The notes: generated by a model not told the origin, from the sequence alone. Counted from the first letter of the stretch, positions 27,156 through 36,509 are shown. The stretch is 64,000 nt of DNA from an uncultured Brachybacterium sp. (GCF_947500705.1 NZ_CANMSY010000005.1:1-64000), one strand, 5' to 3'. Numbers and translations are program-made.

Positions 27156-27785
27156 TCACCGCTCAGGCCGGTCGAGCAGTGACCGGACGGCGTGCAGCGA
27201 GGTGACCCGCTCGGCGTCCCCGGCATCCAGCTCGATGCCGGCGGTCTCCAGCAGCACCCCGCGCACACCCGCGGCACGGGCCGCGATGACATCACCGGGT
27301 CTGTCGCCCACCGCGAGGCAGTCCATGGGCGCGAGCGAGTGCCTTGCCAGGAGGGCGAGCACCATCGCCGGATCGGGCTTCCGCGCGAAGCCGTCGGGTG
27401 CGCAGACCAGGTCATCGATCGGCAGCTCCAGCGCCGTGAGCAGTGCGGTGGCGCTGCCCCGTTCCCGGTGCGTCGCCACCAGGTTCAGGCCGCCCGACCC
27501 GTGCACCGCTGCGAGCAGCTCCCGGGCTCCGTCCATCACCGCGGGCGGATGCTCCTGCCAGTGCTGCTTCGTCGCCTCATAGGCGGTGCGCAACCGGCGC
27601 TCCGACACCTCGTGCCTGGCGGCGAGGGTGCTGATCGCGTGGGAGCTCGAGATGCGCGTCAGCTGCCCCACCTCGCCCATCAGCTCCTCGCCGGGCTGCG
27701 GATCGAGCGCCGAGGCGAGGGCACGGTCCACATCGGGATAGGTGTCCACCAGAGTGCCGCCGAGGTCCCAGATCACTGCTCGCAT
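27156..27785 (-). CDS. HAD-superfamily hydrolase with DxG motif I
   Basis: 209 aa. Motif I reads WDLGGTLVDT, so the second Asp of DxDG(T) is Gly; motif II is VATHRER, motif III K in GFARKPDP, and motif IV GDRPGD. Loss of the second Asp usually removes phosphatase acid/base catalysis, so it may act on a different substrate or be poorly active. It sits upstream of the transglutaminase gene in the same direction. Confidence 0.85.
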   Translation of the reverse strand: MRAVIWDLGGTLVDTYPDVDRALASALDPQPGEELMGEVGQLTRISSSHAISTLAARHEVSERRLRTAYEATKQHWQEHPPAVMDGARELLAAVHGSGGLNLVATHRERGSATALLTALELPIDDLVCAPDGFARKPDPAMVLALLARHSLAPMDCLAVGDRPGDVIAARAAGVRGVLLETAGIELDAGDAERVTSLHAVRSLLDRPER

Positions 27786-27835
27786 CCGAACAGTCTGTCA
27801 GGGAGCGGACTGATTCGTCGCCCGCGCGGCTGCCG

Positions 27836-28654
27836 GTGTTCACTGAACCGGTGCCCCTGCTCGATCAGCTGCTCCAGCTCTCCGCCCTCACGCTCGTGCT
27901 GCTGATCGGCGCCGCGTTCGTGGCGGGCTGGGTGGATGCGGTGGTCGGAGGGGGCGGGCTGATCCAGCTGCCCGCACTGCTGACGGCTCTGCCGGCCGAC
28001 GCCTCCACCGGCGCGGTGCTGGGCACGAACAAGGTCGCCTCCGCGGCGGGTACTGCCATCTCCTCCTGGACCTACGTCCGACGGATCACCCCGGTGGTGG
28101 CGACCGCCGTGCCGCTGGTGCTGTGCGCGCTCGCCGGGAGCGCCCTGGGCGCAGGCCTGGCGTCCTACCTCCCCCGGCCCTGGCTCTCCCCCATCGTGCT
28201 GGTCGCGCTCCTCGCCGTGGGCACCTATACCCTGCTGCGGCCCGCGATGGGGCTCGTGCACGAGCCCCTCCACAGCGGCCGTGCCCATGTGCTGCGCTCG
28301 GGCGGGATCGGTGGCGCGGTGGGCGTGTACGACGGGATCCTCGGTCCCGGAACCGGCACCTTCTTCATCATCGCGATGGTCGCGCTGCTGGGATACGGCT
28401 TCCTCGAGGCGAGCGTCCACGCGAAGGTCGCGAACCTCACCACCAACCTCGGCGCGCTGCTGGTCTTCGGACTGCAGGGCGAGGTGTGGTGGATCCTCGG
28501 GACGGTGATGGCGCTCGCGAACCTGACCGGTGGCTACCTCGGGGCCCGGCTCGCGCTCAAGCTCGGATCGAGGTTCGTGCGGGTGGTGTTCCTGGTAGTC
28601 ACCGGCGCGCTCGCGCTGCGCCTCGCGGTCGATTCGGTGGCGCTGCTCACGTGA
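27836..28654 (+). CDS. TSUP-family (TauE/SafE) membrane transporter
   Basis: 272 aa, about eight helices. Family features are GWVDAVVGGGGLIQLPALL and the second-half repeat GVYDGILGPGTGTFFIIAMV. TSUP proteins move sulfur-containing or organic anions. GTG 27836 is used; GTG 27851 (VPLLDQLLQ) is an equally possible start since no clear RBS is present. No sulfur genes lie nearby. Confidence 0.9.
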   Translation: MFTEPVPLLDQLLQLSALTLVLLIGAAFVAGWVDAVVGGGGLIQLPALLTALPADASTGAVLGTNKVASAAGTAISSWTYVRRITPVVATAVPLVLCALAGSALGAGLASYLPRPWLSPIVLVALLAVGTYTLLRPAMGLVHEPLHSGRAHVLRSGGIGGAVGVYDGILGPGTGTFFIIAMVALLGYGFLEASVHAKVANLTTNLGALLVFGLQGEVWWILGTVMALANLTGGYLGARLALKLGSRFVRVVFLVVTGALALRLAVDSVALLT

Positions 28655-28751
28655 TGTGTCCGCTCAGGATGGAATAGGCCTGCCGCGGATCTCGTTGCAA
28701 AGAGCGTCACCCGCGCCGCTTCTCCCGCGGCCTGTCGCCCTGGAGGTCATG

Positions 28752-29801
28752 ATGGATCCGACGACTCTGTTCACCTACGAGCGTCACGTCGACTCGCGCG
28801 CCCTGCGCGGCCGGACCCTGCTCATCACCCTCGGCGCCTACAGCGATGCCGGCGATGCCCAGCGGATGGTCGACGATCAGCTGCTCAACACCCTCTCCAG
28901 CCGCGTCGTGGGCCGGCTCGACATGGACCAGGTGTTCGACTACGCGGGCCGTCGCCCCGAGGTGACCCTCCAGCTCGACCACTTCACGGAATACGAGAAG
29001 CCGGAGATCCTCCTGCACGAGGTGACCGCGCTCGACGGCGAGACCTTCTTCCTGCTCACCGGGCCGGAGCCGTCGTTCCAGTGGGAGCGTGTCGCCGGCG
29101 CGCTGCGGATCGTGGTCGAGCAGCTGGGCATCGAGCGCACCCTGCTGCTGCAGGGTTTCCCGGCGCCGGTCCCCCACACCCGTGAGCTGCCGGTGACCCG
29201 TTTCGCCGGCGACCCGGACTCGATCACCGTGCGCCGCACCATGCCGGGCAGCTTCCGGCTGCGTGCCCCCTTCACCGCGCTGCTGACCATGCGCCTGGCC
29301 GAGGGCGGCCATGAGGTGGTGGGGCTGACGGTGCACGTCCCCCAGTATCTGCACGAGATGACCTATCCGGATGCGGCGATCGCCCTGCTCGGGGCGATCA
29401 CCGAGGAGCAGGGACCGGAGCTCCCCCTGGACGCGCTCGAGTCCCAGGCAGGGCCGGTGCGCGAGGCGGTGGCGGCACAGATCGACGCCCAGCCCCAGCT
29501 GCAGGAGATGGTCCAGAGCCTCGAGAAGAGATTCGATCGCATGATCACCTCCGGCGCCAACGCCGAGGTCCCCACTGCGGACGCGATCGCCGCCGAGGTC
29601 GAGGAGTACCTCGCGAGCTTCGACGCGGAGGGCGAGGACGGCGAGAGCACCTCGGACCCCGACGGGCCGGACGCCCCGGGCACTCCCGAGGCGCAGAGCG
29701 GGCCCGGCACCTTCGACGATCCTGAGACCCCACCCGCCGGTGCACCGAGCGATCCGGATTCTCCGAGCAGACCGACGGACACGCAGGATCCGGAAGCCTG
29801 A
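28752..29801 (+). CDS. PAC2-family protein
   Basis: 349 aa. The PAC2 core (about 1-270) contains YAGRRPEVTLQ, LLTGPEPSFQWERVAG and the conserved HTRELPVTRFAGDP. The C-terminal ~60 residues are disordered and acidic (Asp/Glu/Pro/Ser rich). PAC2 proteins are proteasome-assembly-chaperone homologues common in Actinobacteria; the bacterial role is not settled. ATG 28752 has GGAGG at a 5-nt spacing; another ATG lies just before it at 28749. Confidence 0.88.
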   Translation: MDPTTLFTYERHVDSRALRGRTLLITLGAYSDAGDAQRMVDDQLLNTLSSRVVGRLDMDQVFDYAGRRPEVTLQLDHFTEYEKPEILLHEVTALDGETFFLLTGPEPSFQWERVAGALRIVVEQLGIERTLLLQGFPAPVPHTRELPVTRFAGDPDSITVRRTMPGSFRLRAPFTALLTMRLAEGGHEVVGLTVHVPQYLHEMTYPDAAIALLGAITEEQGPELPLDALESQAGPVREAVAAQIDAQPQLQEMVQSLEKRFDRMITSGANAEVPTADAIAAEVEEYLASFDAEGEDGESTSDPDGPDAPGTPEAQSGPGTFDDPETPPAGAPSDPDSPSRPTDTQDPEA

Positions 29802-30139
29802 GCAGCGGGCTGACGCTCACGAGGCCCCACGCCGCGTGGGTGCTGACACCGGGTGCTGACACACTGCAGAACGCTGGTCCTGCTGGAGAGGTGAGCCCGG
29901 TCGGGCCGCTCGAACTGAGGTGTCGCCGAGCTCGGGCGCACCCGCACGCAGCGATCATGCCTTCGCGACGACAACCCTCCGGAGAGAACCTCAAGACGGT
30001 TGTCCTGAATCTGCGCCGGATCTTGCGCCAATCCTCATCGGTTCCCGACGGATGACTTGAGGTGGCCGCGGTGGAATCGAGTCAACGGGGGTCATCACGT
30101 CCTGATCCTCTCCGGCCCAGCCGCATAGAGGTATAGCCC
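29802..30139. other. Intergenic region with hairpin and short direct repeats
   Basis: 338 bp with no gene seen. A small hairpin CCCACG-CCG-CGTGGG lies at 29826-29840. An 11-bp repeat GGTGCTGACAC occurs twice in a row (29839 and 29852). They may terminate or regulate, but nothing is certain. Confidence 0.4.
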
Positions 30140-30355
30140 ATGAACTGCAGAGCAGGACAACCGATGAACGCCGTCGAGCTCACCGACCCCGACGGCGACG
30201 CTCTGACGATCACCTCGGACTCCGCGGGCATCTGGATCACGTGCAGCAGCGGCGGGGAAGAAGTCACGGTCGGACCATTCCCATCGGGCGGGTTGAGCGA
30301 TGCCCTGGCCGAGGTTCGTCTCACGTCGAACGAGCTGCAGCGGAGCGTCGCATAG
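30140..30355 (+). CDS. Small hypothetical protein (71 aa)
   Basis: 71 aa, acidic, beta-rich: VELTDPDGDALTITSDSAGIWITCSSGGEEVTVGPFPSGG. An AGAGG ribosome site sits 8 nt before ATG 30140; ATG 30164 is an alternative. A short single domain that may be a DNA/protein-interaction module. No family recognised. Confidence 0.55.
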   Translation: MNCRAGQPMNAVELTDPDGDALTITSDSAGIWITCSSGGEEVTVGPFPSGGLSDALAEVRLTSNELQRSVA

Positions 30356-30372
30356 CGGCGGAGCAGCGCGCT

Positions 30373-31188
30373 TCAGCGCAGCGGGAGCGACTCCCCCGGC
30401 ATCTCCCACGGCAGCTCAGGATCCACCACGGCGGTGACCTGGATGCCGGTGAGCGTGACGTTCCCTGCCAAGGTGGTCATGAAGGCGGTGTCCGCCGCGT
30501 CCTGGCCGGTCGCGATCCGCACCATCGAGGCGCGAGGCGCCAGATGCGTCGCATCGACCACCTGCCACGTGTCGTCGACCAGCGCCTCGACCACCAGGTG
30601 GAAGTCCATCGGACTGAGCCCTGGTGCATAGACGGACGAGCACCGGGCGGGGATCCCGCTCGCGCGCAGCAGCGTCGCGGTGAGATGGGCGTAGTCGCGG
30701 CACACCCCCTGACGCGCCAGGTACGTCGAACGGGCGGAATCCGTGATGGTGCTCGAGCCGGGCACATAATCCAGGTGGTCGTGCACCCAGTCGACCACCG
30801 CCTCCACGGTGCCTGCTCCGGTGGTGTCGCCGACGATCTCCGCGGCGATCCGCTCGAACTCATCGACCTCGCAGTAGCGCGAGGGACGCAGATGCAGCAC
30901 GGCATCCGACTCGTCGCTCGGCGGCACGTCGGCAGCGCCCACCCCTGTCGCCTCGTAGACGATCTCCACCGCCCCCTCGGGAAGGCCGTGCAGCAGGTGC
31001 AGCCGGCTGCCGAAGCGGTCACGGGTCTCGGTGACAGGATGCTCGACCCCGTCTGCGAGAACCTGCAGCGACTCCTCCGCAGCAGGGGCGTCGGAGACCG
31101 CCACCAGCAGGGCGATGTCGGTGCCTGCGGCCACTTCGGCCCTCATCCACGCGCGCACATGTCTTTTCACCCCTCCAGTGTCCAGCAT
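30373..31188 (-). CDS. Transglutaminase-like domain protein
   Basis: 271 aa from ATG 31188; GTG 31170 (VKRHVRAWMRAEV, with GGAGGG next to it) is an alternative start. An N-terminal beta region precedes a transglutaminase core with Cys in QGVCRDYAHLTATLL, His in SPMDFHLVVEALV and Asp in WQVVDATHLAP. This is the family of bacterial transglutaminase-like proteins often beside circularly permuted ATP-grasp genes; such partners are absent here. Role unknown. Confidence 0.82.
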   Translation of the reverse strand: MLDTGGVKRHVRAWMRAEVAAGTDIALLVAVSDAPAAEESLQVLADGVEHPVTETRDRFGSRLHLLHGLPEGAVEIVYEATGVGAADVPPSDESDAVLHLRPSRYCEVDEFERIAAEIVGDTTGAGTVEAVVDWVHDHLDYVPGSSTITDSARSTYLARQGVCRDYAHLTATLLRASGIPARCSSVYAPGLSPMDFHLVVEALVDDTWQVVDATHLAPRASMVRIATGQDAADTAFMTTLAGNVTLTGIQVTAVVDPELPWEMPGESLPLR

Positions 31189-31308
31189 CTGGGAGGCGGA
31201 GGCGCGCGCTGCCGCCTGCCTTTGCCGGTGCGTGATCTGGCACATAGAGTTGTGACCCAGTCGTCACCACCTATTCCCCGGTCCTCCGGTCCGGTTCCAG
31301 GAGCAGCA

Positions 31309-32058
31309 GTGCAGATCTCCGTCCAGCTCTACAGCGTGCGCGAGGCATTCGCCGCCGACCCTGCGAGCACCCTCCAGCGACTTGCCGAGATCGGGTTCAC
31401 CAGCGTCGAGCCCTACGGTCTGATGGACCATGCGGAGACCCTCCGAGAGCTGCTGCCGCAGTACGGGCTGACCGCCCCCTCCGCCCACGTCTCGCTGCTC
31501 GGAGCCGAGGATCCCGCCGAGGTCTTCGCCACCGCCGCCGCGCTCGGCGTGCGGACGGTGATCGACCCGCATCGGGACCGCGCGCACTGGACGCGCGAGG
31601 ACGACATCCGAGCCACCGCCGAGCGGCTGGGCGAGCTCGCCGGGATCGCTTCGGACAACGGGGTGCGCGTCGGCTATCACAATCACGACTTCGAGGCCCG
31701 CCCGGTGTTCGAGGGGCGCTGCGGCCTGGAGGTCCTGGTCGATCATCTCGATCCGCGGGTGGTGCTCGAGCTGGACACCTTCTGGTCCGCCGTCGGCGGG
31801 ACCGACCCGGCCGCCCTGCTGGACCGGCTCGGCCAGCGCATCCAGCTCGCCCATCTCAAGGACGGCCCCCTCCAGGGCCAGGTGCGCGATCAGCTCAGCC
31901 TCGGCGACGGCGAGATGGACGTGCCCTCGATCCTCGCGGCCGCCCCCTGGCTCGAGCTCGGGGTGATCGAGTTCGACGGCTACGACGGAGACATCTTCGA
32001 GGCCGTCACCCGCTCCTATCGCGTGCTGACCCAGCATCTCCGCGAGGCCCAGGCATGA
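31309..32058 (+). CDS. Sugar-phosphate isomerase/epimerase (AP-endonuclease-2 fold)
   Basis: 249 aa, TIM barrel. QISVQLYSVREAF begins the first strand. Metal-site residues are visible in VGYHNHDFEARP, LELDTFWSAVGG, LAHLKDGPLQG and GVIEFDGY. Start GTG 31309. The stop overlaps the ATG of a 40-codon dehydrogenase remnant (ATGA), and a second isomerase follows. Together they form an inositol/sugar-acid-type catabolic cluster with its oxidoreductase deleted. Confidence 0.88.
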   Translation: MQISVQLYSVREAFAADPASTLQRLAEIGFTSVEPYGLMDHAETLRELLPQYGLTAPSAHVSLLGAEDPAEVFATAAALGVRTVIDPHRDRAHWTREDDIRATAERLGELAGIASDNGVRVGYHNHDFEARPVFEGRCGLEVLVDHLDPRVVLELDTFWSAVGGTDPAALLDRLGQRIQLAHLKDGPLQGQVRDQLSLGDGEMDVPSILAAAPWLELGVIEFDGYDGDIFEAVTRSYRVLTQHLREAQA

Positions 32059-32177
32059 GCCGGACCACCGGCCTCGTCGGAGTGGGCATCATCGGCGCGG
32101 GCGTCATCGCCGCCCAGTACCTCACCCACTTCGCGCAGATGCCCGTGGACTTCGATCACGCGGCTGCCACGCTCTGA
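32055..32177 (+). pseudogene. Gfo/Idh/MocA oxidoreductase remnant with internal deletion
   Basis: A 40-codon frame. Its first ~30 residues (GLVGVGIIGAGVIAAQYLTHF) are the NAD-binding start of a Gfo/Idh/MocA dehydrogenase. The last ~10 residues (VDFDHAAATL, then stop) resemble the usual C-terminus of the same family. An in-frame deletion of roughly 300 codons best explains this. It is still coupled to the upstream isomerase by ATGA. Not expected to be an enzyme. Confidence 0.75.
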
Positions 32178-32235
32178 TCTGCAGCACCCCTGCCCCGCTG
32201 TTCCTGAGAACCACCCCGAGAAGGAGCATCACCCC

Positions 32236-33237
32236 ATGTCCCATCCGCACACCCTGTTCACCGGCCAATGGGCCGACCTCACCCTCGACGAGGTCGCCGA
32301 GCTCGCAGCCGGCTGGGGATATGACGGGCTCGAGATCTCCGTCTCGGGCGAGCACCTGGACGCCTCGCGCTGGGACGACGACGAGTACGTCGCCGAGCGA
32401 CTGGGGATCCTGGAGAAGCACGGGCTGAGGTGCTGGGCGATCTCCAACCACTTCAAGGGCCAAGCGGTCTGCGATGACCCGATCGATTTCCGCCACCAGG
32501 CGATCGTCGGCGCCGATGTCTGGGGCGACGGCGACCCCGAAGGCGTGCGTCAGCGCGCCGCCGAGGACATGAAGAACACCGCCCGGCTCGCGCAGAAGCT
32601 GGGCGTGAAGACCGTCATCGGCTTCACCGGCTCGAAGATCTGGAAGTACGTGGCGATGTTCCCGCCCGTCTCCCAGGACGTCATCGACGAGGGCTATCAG
32701 GACTTCGCCGACCGCTGGAACCCGATCCTGGACGTCTTCGACGACTGCGGGGTGCGATTCGCCCACGAGGTTCACCCCTCGGAGATCGCCTACGACTACT
32801 GGACGACCCGACGCACCCTCGAGGCGATCGGCCATCGCGAAGCCTTCGGCCTGAACTGGGATCCCTCGCACTTCATGTGGCAGGAGATCGACCCGGTCTC
32901 CTTCATCACCGACTTCGCGGACCGGATCTACCACGTCGACTGCAAAGACGTCCGGGTCCGCACGACCGGACGCAACACTCGCCTGGGCTCGCACCTGCCC
33001 TGGGGCGATCCGCGCCGGGGCTGGGACTTCGTCTCCTTCGGTCGGGGAGATGTGCCCTGGGATGCAGCATTCCGTGCGCTGCGCTCGATCGGCTACGACG
33101 GACCGCTCTCGATCGAATGGGAGGACGCCGGGATGGATCGGCTCCACGGCGCGAAGGAGGCCATCGAGCTGCTGCGCAGCCTGGACTACCCCGCCTCCGA
33201 GTTCTCCTTCGACGCCGCCTTCTCCCAGGAGGGTTGA
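32236..33237 (+). CDS. Sugar-phosphate isomerase/epimerase
   Basis: 333 aa TIM-barrel protein. TLFTGQWADLTLDEVAELAAGWGYDGLEI is split around strand 1; metal ligands are implied in FAHEVHPSEIAYDYW, GLNWDPSHFMWQ, HVDCKDV and LSIEWEDAGMDR. It is longer than its upstream paralogue and of the type found in inositol/oxidised-sugar catabolic operons. RBS GAAGGAG precedes ATG 32236. Likely co-transcribed with the isomerase at 31309. Confidence 0.88.
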   Translation: MSHPHTLFTGQWADLTLDEVAELAAGWGYDGLEISVSGEHLDASRWDDDEYVAERLGILEKHGLRCWAISNHFKGQAVCDDPIDFRHQAIVGADVWGDGDPEGVRQRAAEDMKNTARLAQKLGVKTVIGFTGSKIWKYVAMFPPVSQDVIDEGYQDFADRWNPILDVFDDCGVRFAHEVHPSEIAYDYWTTRRTLEAIGHREAFGLNWDPSHFMWQEIDPVSFITDFADRIYHVDCKDVRVRTTGRNTRLGSHLPWGDPRRGWDFVSFGRGDVPWDAAFRALRSIGYDGPLSIEWEDAGMDRLHGAKEAIELLRSLDYPASEFSFDAAFSQEG

Positions 33238-33238
33238 G

Positions 33239-33877
33239 ATGAACGACCACGGAAGGAACTCCGGAACTGAGCGCGAGGAGTTTGCGGCGACGTTCCTCGC
33301 CCTCGGCCCCACGGCACCGACGATCCTGCCGGGCTGGGATGCCGCCGCTCTTCTGGAGCATCTGCACCTGCGGGAGCGGGCACCGCACCTGATGCTTGCG
33401 CACCGGCTGCCGGGTCCCCTGGCCGGGCGAGTCCGAGCGGCGCTCGAGCGCTACCGCAGGACTCCCTGGGAACAGCGGGTGGCGGGCTTCCGCGCCGGCC
33501 CCGGCCCCCTCTCCCCCATCGGCCGACTCGATGCGCTCAGCGGCCAGTCGGAGCTGCTGATCCATCACGAGGACCTGCGCCGGGCGCAGGACGGCTGGGA
33601 GCCCCGGCGCCTTCCTGCCGCACAGGCCGAAGATGCGTGGCGGGCGGTCGGCCTGATGGCGCCGCTGACGATGTCGGTCCGCGCTGATGTCACCCTGGTC
33701 TCCTCACTCGGGGGCAGGCGCCTGCGCGCCCGCCACTCGGACGGGAGCCTGCGGGTCCATGGCGAGCCGCTCGAGCTGCTGCTGTGGGTCAGCGGCCGCG
33801 ATGAGGTGGCCAGGGTGCAGGTCCACGGGGAGCCGGCAGCGCTGCGCGCGCTGCAGGACGGCCGACGAGGTCTGTGA
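33239..33877 (+). CDS. TIGR03085-type DinB-like metal-binding protein
   Basis: 212 aa. An N-terminal helical bundle with PGWDAAALLEHLHLRERAPH and a central SELLIHHEDLRRAQ give a His-containing metal site of the mycothiol-dependent maleylpyruvate isomerase/DinB type. A C-terminal SCP2-like sheet (VTLVSSLGGRRLRAR) follows. The start ATG is 1 nt after the isomerase stop. Probable thiol-dependent transferase; substrate unknown. Confidence 0.85.
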   Translation: MNDHGRNSGTEREEFAATFLALGPTAPTILPGWDAAALLEHLHLRERAPHLMLAHRLPGPLAGRVRAALERYRRTPWEQRVAGFRAGPGPLSPIGRLDALSGQSELLIHHEDLRRAQDGWEPRRLPAAQAEDAWRAVGLMAPLTMSVRADVTLVSSLGGRRLRARHSDGSLRVHGEPLELLLWVSGRDEVARVQVHGEPAALRALQDGRRGL

Positions 33878-33908
33878 GGAGTGGCAGGCGGGCCCGTGCG
33901 ACCCGGCC

Positions 33909-34928
33909 TCAGCCGCGCTCGAGCAGGAACAGCCGCGGGTGGTGACCCTTCTGGAAGAACCGGTGCTCGCCGACGGGGCGCCAGCCGGCGGGTGAGGTCT
34001 CCAGCACCCGCTGCATCCTGGTGATCTCGTGGGTGAGCACGCCCAGCCGAGCCTGCGAGGCGGCGAGCTCTGCGGCCCGGCGCAGCAGCGCGGTCAGCAG
34101 CTCCTCGTTCGTCTCGTGCTCGCCGTGCAGAGTGCCCCAGGGCGGGTTGGTCACGAAGCGGGAGAAGCCCGGCTCGAGGTCCACCTGCAGCACGTCACCC
34201 ACCAGCCAGTCCACCTTCCCCTTGCGTCGGGCGGCGCGCTGGTGCTCACGGGCGGCGTCGATCGCGGCGGGGTCCAGGTCCACTCCGACCGCCCGCGCCG
34301 GCGCCACCTCGTGCAGCTGCTCCACCAGGAAGGTGCCGGAGCCGCAGGTCATGTCCAGCAGCGTGTCGTCGGCCCCCACCTGGAGCTGATCGAGAACGGT
34401 CGCGGCGACGGTCGCATTGACCGCTCCAGGGTAGTCCACCGTGCGCCAGGCACGGGTGGCCAGCGGTCGAGGGGTGGTGCGCAGCAGCACCTGCCACGTC
34501 CCGGCTGGGGCTCCGCGCCGCACCCGCATCACCAGGTCGCCGTTCTCGGCGACCGGCACCTCGGCGAGTTCGGCGACGGCAGCGGCCAGGCGGCGCATAT
34601 CGGGCGTGTCGGCACCGGCGGCCTCGAGGCGGAGTCCGTGGAAGCGCATCCTGGGCCGCTGGCGACGCACGTCCTCGAGCAGCTCGCCGAGCCGCTGCTG
34701 GACGGAGGTCTCGAGCAGCTCACGCGGCCGACGGGCAGGAACTGTAAGGCCTGTGGAGGCCGCGACCACGCGGCGCAGTCCCCGCACCGCATCGAGGTCG
34801 GAGGTGCTCAGCACCAGCTCGGTCGGTCCGACCAGACGTGCGAAGCCGAGCCGGCCCGCCTCCTGCAGGGCGCTCGCGCCGCAGCCGTCGAGCACCTCGA
34901 GCACCAGCTCGTGGGTGATCTGTCCCAT
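33909..34928 (-). CDS. THUMP-type RNA methyltransferase-like protein
   Basis: 339 aa. The C-terminal Rossmann methyltransferase has motif I LLDMTCGSGTFLVE, the acidic motif GVDLDPAAIDAA and motif IV FVTNPPWG (an N6/N2-type NPPW/Y). The N-terminal ~170 residues are THUMP/ferredoxin-like, as in RlmL/Trm14/Trm11 enzymes that modify guanosine in rRNA or tRNA. Target not known. Divergent from parA-like gene 35023. Confidence 0.85.
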   Translation of the reverse strand: MGQITHELVLEVLDGCGASALQEAGRLGFARLVGPTELVLSTSDLDAVRGLRRVVAASTGLTVPARRPRELLETSVQQRLGELLEDVRRQRPRMRFHGLRLEAAGADTPDMRRLAAAVAELAEVPVAENGDLVMRVRRGAPAGTWQVLLRTTPRPLATRAWRTVDYPGAVNATVAATVLDQLQVGADDTLLDMTCGSGTFLVEQLHEVAPARAVGVDLDPAAIDAAREHQRAARRKGKVDWLVGDVLQVDLEPGFSRFVTNPPWGTLHGEHETNEELLTALLRRAAELAASQARLGVLTHEITRMQRVLETSPAGWRPVGEHRFFQKGHHPRLFLLERG

Positions 34929-35022
34929 CGATTCCCCCTGATCAGCTGTTCTTCGAATGATTCAGGCAGGTTACCGCCCGTCGTGGCGTCGGCGTGCAGG
35001 TGTGGTCGGTAGACTGCGGAGC

Positions 35023-35814
35023 GTGTTCATCGTGAGTGTGTGTTCCCTGAAGGGCGGCGTCGGCAAGACGTCCGTGACCCTGGGCCTGGCCTCTGCCGCC
35101 CTGCATCAGGGGGTGAACACCCTCGTGGTCGATCTGGATCCTCAAGGCGACTCGACCCTGGGGCTGCTCGGCGAGCCGGCGAGCACGCTGGACATCGCCG
35201 AGGTGCTGTCCTCGCCGCGCACCGAGACCGTCGACCGGGCCATCATCGAGACGCCCTGGGCGGCCGGAGCGGCCTCCCACCTGGACATCATCCCGGGCTC
35301 GAGCCGCTCGTCGATCATGGACTCCCCCGCACCGACACCCAAGGACGTGCGCCGCCTGCAACAGGCCCTCGACAAGCGCTCCCACCAGTACGACATCGTG
35401 CTGATCGACTGCCCGCCCTCGCTCAACGGCCTCACCCAGATGGCGCTGGCGGCCTCCGATCGCTCCCTGGTGGTCGCGGAACCCGGATTCTTCGCGGTGA
35501 CCGCTGCGGATCGGGCGTTGAAGCTCGCCACCGAGATGCACGAGGACGGCATCGCGCCTCGGCTGCAGCCGCTGGGCCTGGTGGTCAACCGCTACCGCCC
35601 GCGCTCGGTCGAGCATCAGTACCGTCTCGCGGAGCTGCGGGAGCTGTTCGGCGACGCCGTGCTCGAACCCATCATCGAGGAGCGCGTCGGGCTCCAGCAG
35701 GCTCAGGGCGGCGCCGTGCCGCTGCACCGCTACGAAGGGGCTTCCGGCAAGCGCCTCACCGAGGACTTCGACGCCCTGCTCACCACCGTGATGGATTCAC
35801 GCCAGAACTCCTGA
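35023..35814 (+). CDS. ParA-family ATPase beside the GarA/FtsR cluster
   Basis: 263 aa. The deviant Walker A is CSLKGGVGKTSVT (residues 8-20), followed by VVDLDPQGDSTLG and IVLIDCPPSLN. No N-terminal HTH and no ParB neighbour, so it is the orphan type seen near MerR/GarA genes in Actinobacteria. TAGACT (35010-35015) ends 7 nt before GTG 35023, indicating a leaderless message. Possible roles are chromosome or protein positioning. Confidence 0.9.
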   Translation: MFIVSVCSLKGGVGKTSVTLGLASAALHQGVNTLVVDLDPQGDSTLGLLGEPASTLDIAEVLSSPRTETVDRAIIETPWAAGAASHLDIIPGSSRSSIMDSPAPTPKDVRRLQQALDKRSHQYDIVLIDCPPSLNGLTQMALAASDRSLVVAEPGFFAVTAADRALKLATEMHEDGIAPRLQPLGLVVNRYRPRSVEHQYRLAELRELFGDAVLEPIIEERVGLQQAQGGAVPLHRYEGASGKRLTEDFDALLTTVMDSRQNS

Positions 35815-35859
35815 GGCGCGGCGGGTCCTGCATCCCAGCAGGCCCTGCGCATCTGCTCC

Positions 35860-35908
35860 GCACAACAGAACGGCGAGCCCCTTCCCAGGGCTCGCCGTTC
35901 TGCTGTGC
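35860..35908. terminator. Strong bidirectional terminator
   Basis: A 21-bp stem (35860-35880 with 35888-35908) with one mismatch and a 7-nt loop, lying between the convergent ParA and MerR genes. It serves both strands. Confidence 0.85.
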
Positions 35909-35927
35909 ATCGGTCGTGCGGGCCGGC

Positions 35928-36509
35928 TCAGCCTGCCTGGCGGGAGCGGCGGCGTGCGGCCAGCTCGTCCTGGAGCGCGAGTGCCGCATCGTCAGCAGGG
36001 TTGACACCCGGCAGGCTCAGCAGGTCGTTCTCCACCTCGCGCCAGACCCGGCCCACGGCGATGCCGAACACGCCCTGGCCGCCCTGGACCAGGTCGAAGA
36101 TGTCCTCGGCGGAGGTGCACTCGTAGACGGAGGCGCCATCGCTCATCAGGGTGATGCCGGCGAGATCGTCGATCCCGCGCTCGCGCAGAGCGCTGACGGC
36201 GACGCGGATCTGCTGGAGGGAGACGCCGGTGTCGAGCAGGCGCTTGACGACCTTCAGCACGAGGATGTCGCGGAAGCCGTAGAGGCGCTGGCTGCCGGAG
36301 CCGTGGGCGGCGCGGACGCCCGGTTCCACGAGCCCGGTGCGCGCCCAGTAGTCGAGCTGACGGTAGGTGATGCCCGCGGCCTTGCACGCGGCGGGGCCGC
36401 GATATCCGAGCTCACCCGGCGTATCCACGATGTCGTCGAAGAGCACGCCCTGGGCTGGCTCTGCGGGGACGGTGGACTGCTCAGTGCGATCATCGCCAGT
36501 GGCGTTCAC
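35928..36509 (-). CDS. MerR-family regulator (Rv1830-like)
   Basis: 193 aa from GTG 36509, with GGAGGTACCC just before it. The winged HTH is YRGPAACKAAGITYRQLDYWARTGLVEP and then LVLKVVKRLLDTGVSLQQIR; the C-terminus is a helical domain without metal cysteines. It resembles the second MerR protein found next to GarA and FtsR in mycobacteria. Probably regulates cell-growth genes; ligand unknown. Confidence 0.87.
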   Translation of the reverse strand: MNATGDDRTEQSTVPAEPAQGVLFDDIVDTPGELGYRGPAACKAAGITYRQLDYWARTGLVEPGVRAAHGSGSQRLYGFRDILVLKVVKRLLDTGVSLQQIRVAVSALRERGIDDLAGITLMSDGASVYECTSAEDIFDLVQGGQGVFGIAVGRVWREVENDLLSLPGVNPADDAALALQDELAARRRSRQAG

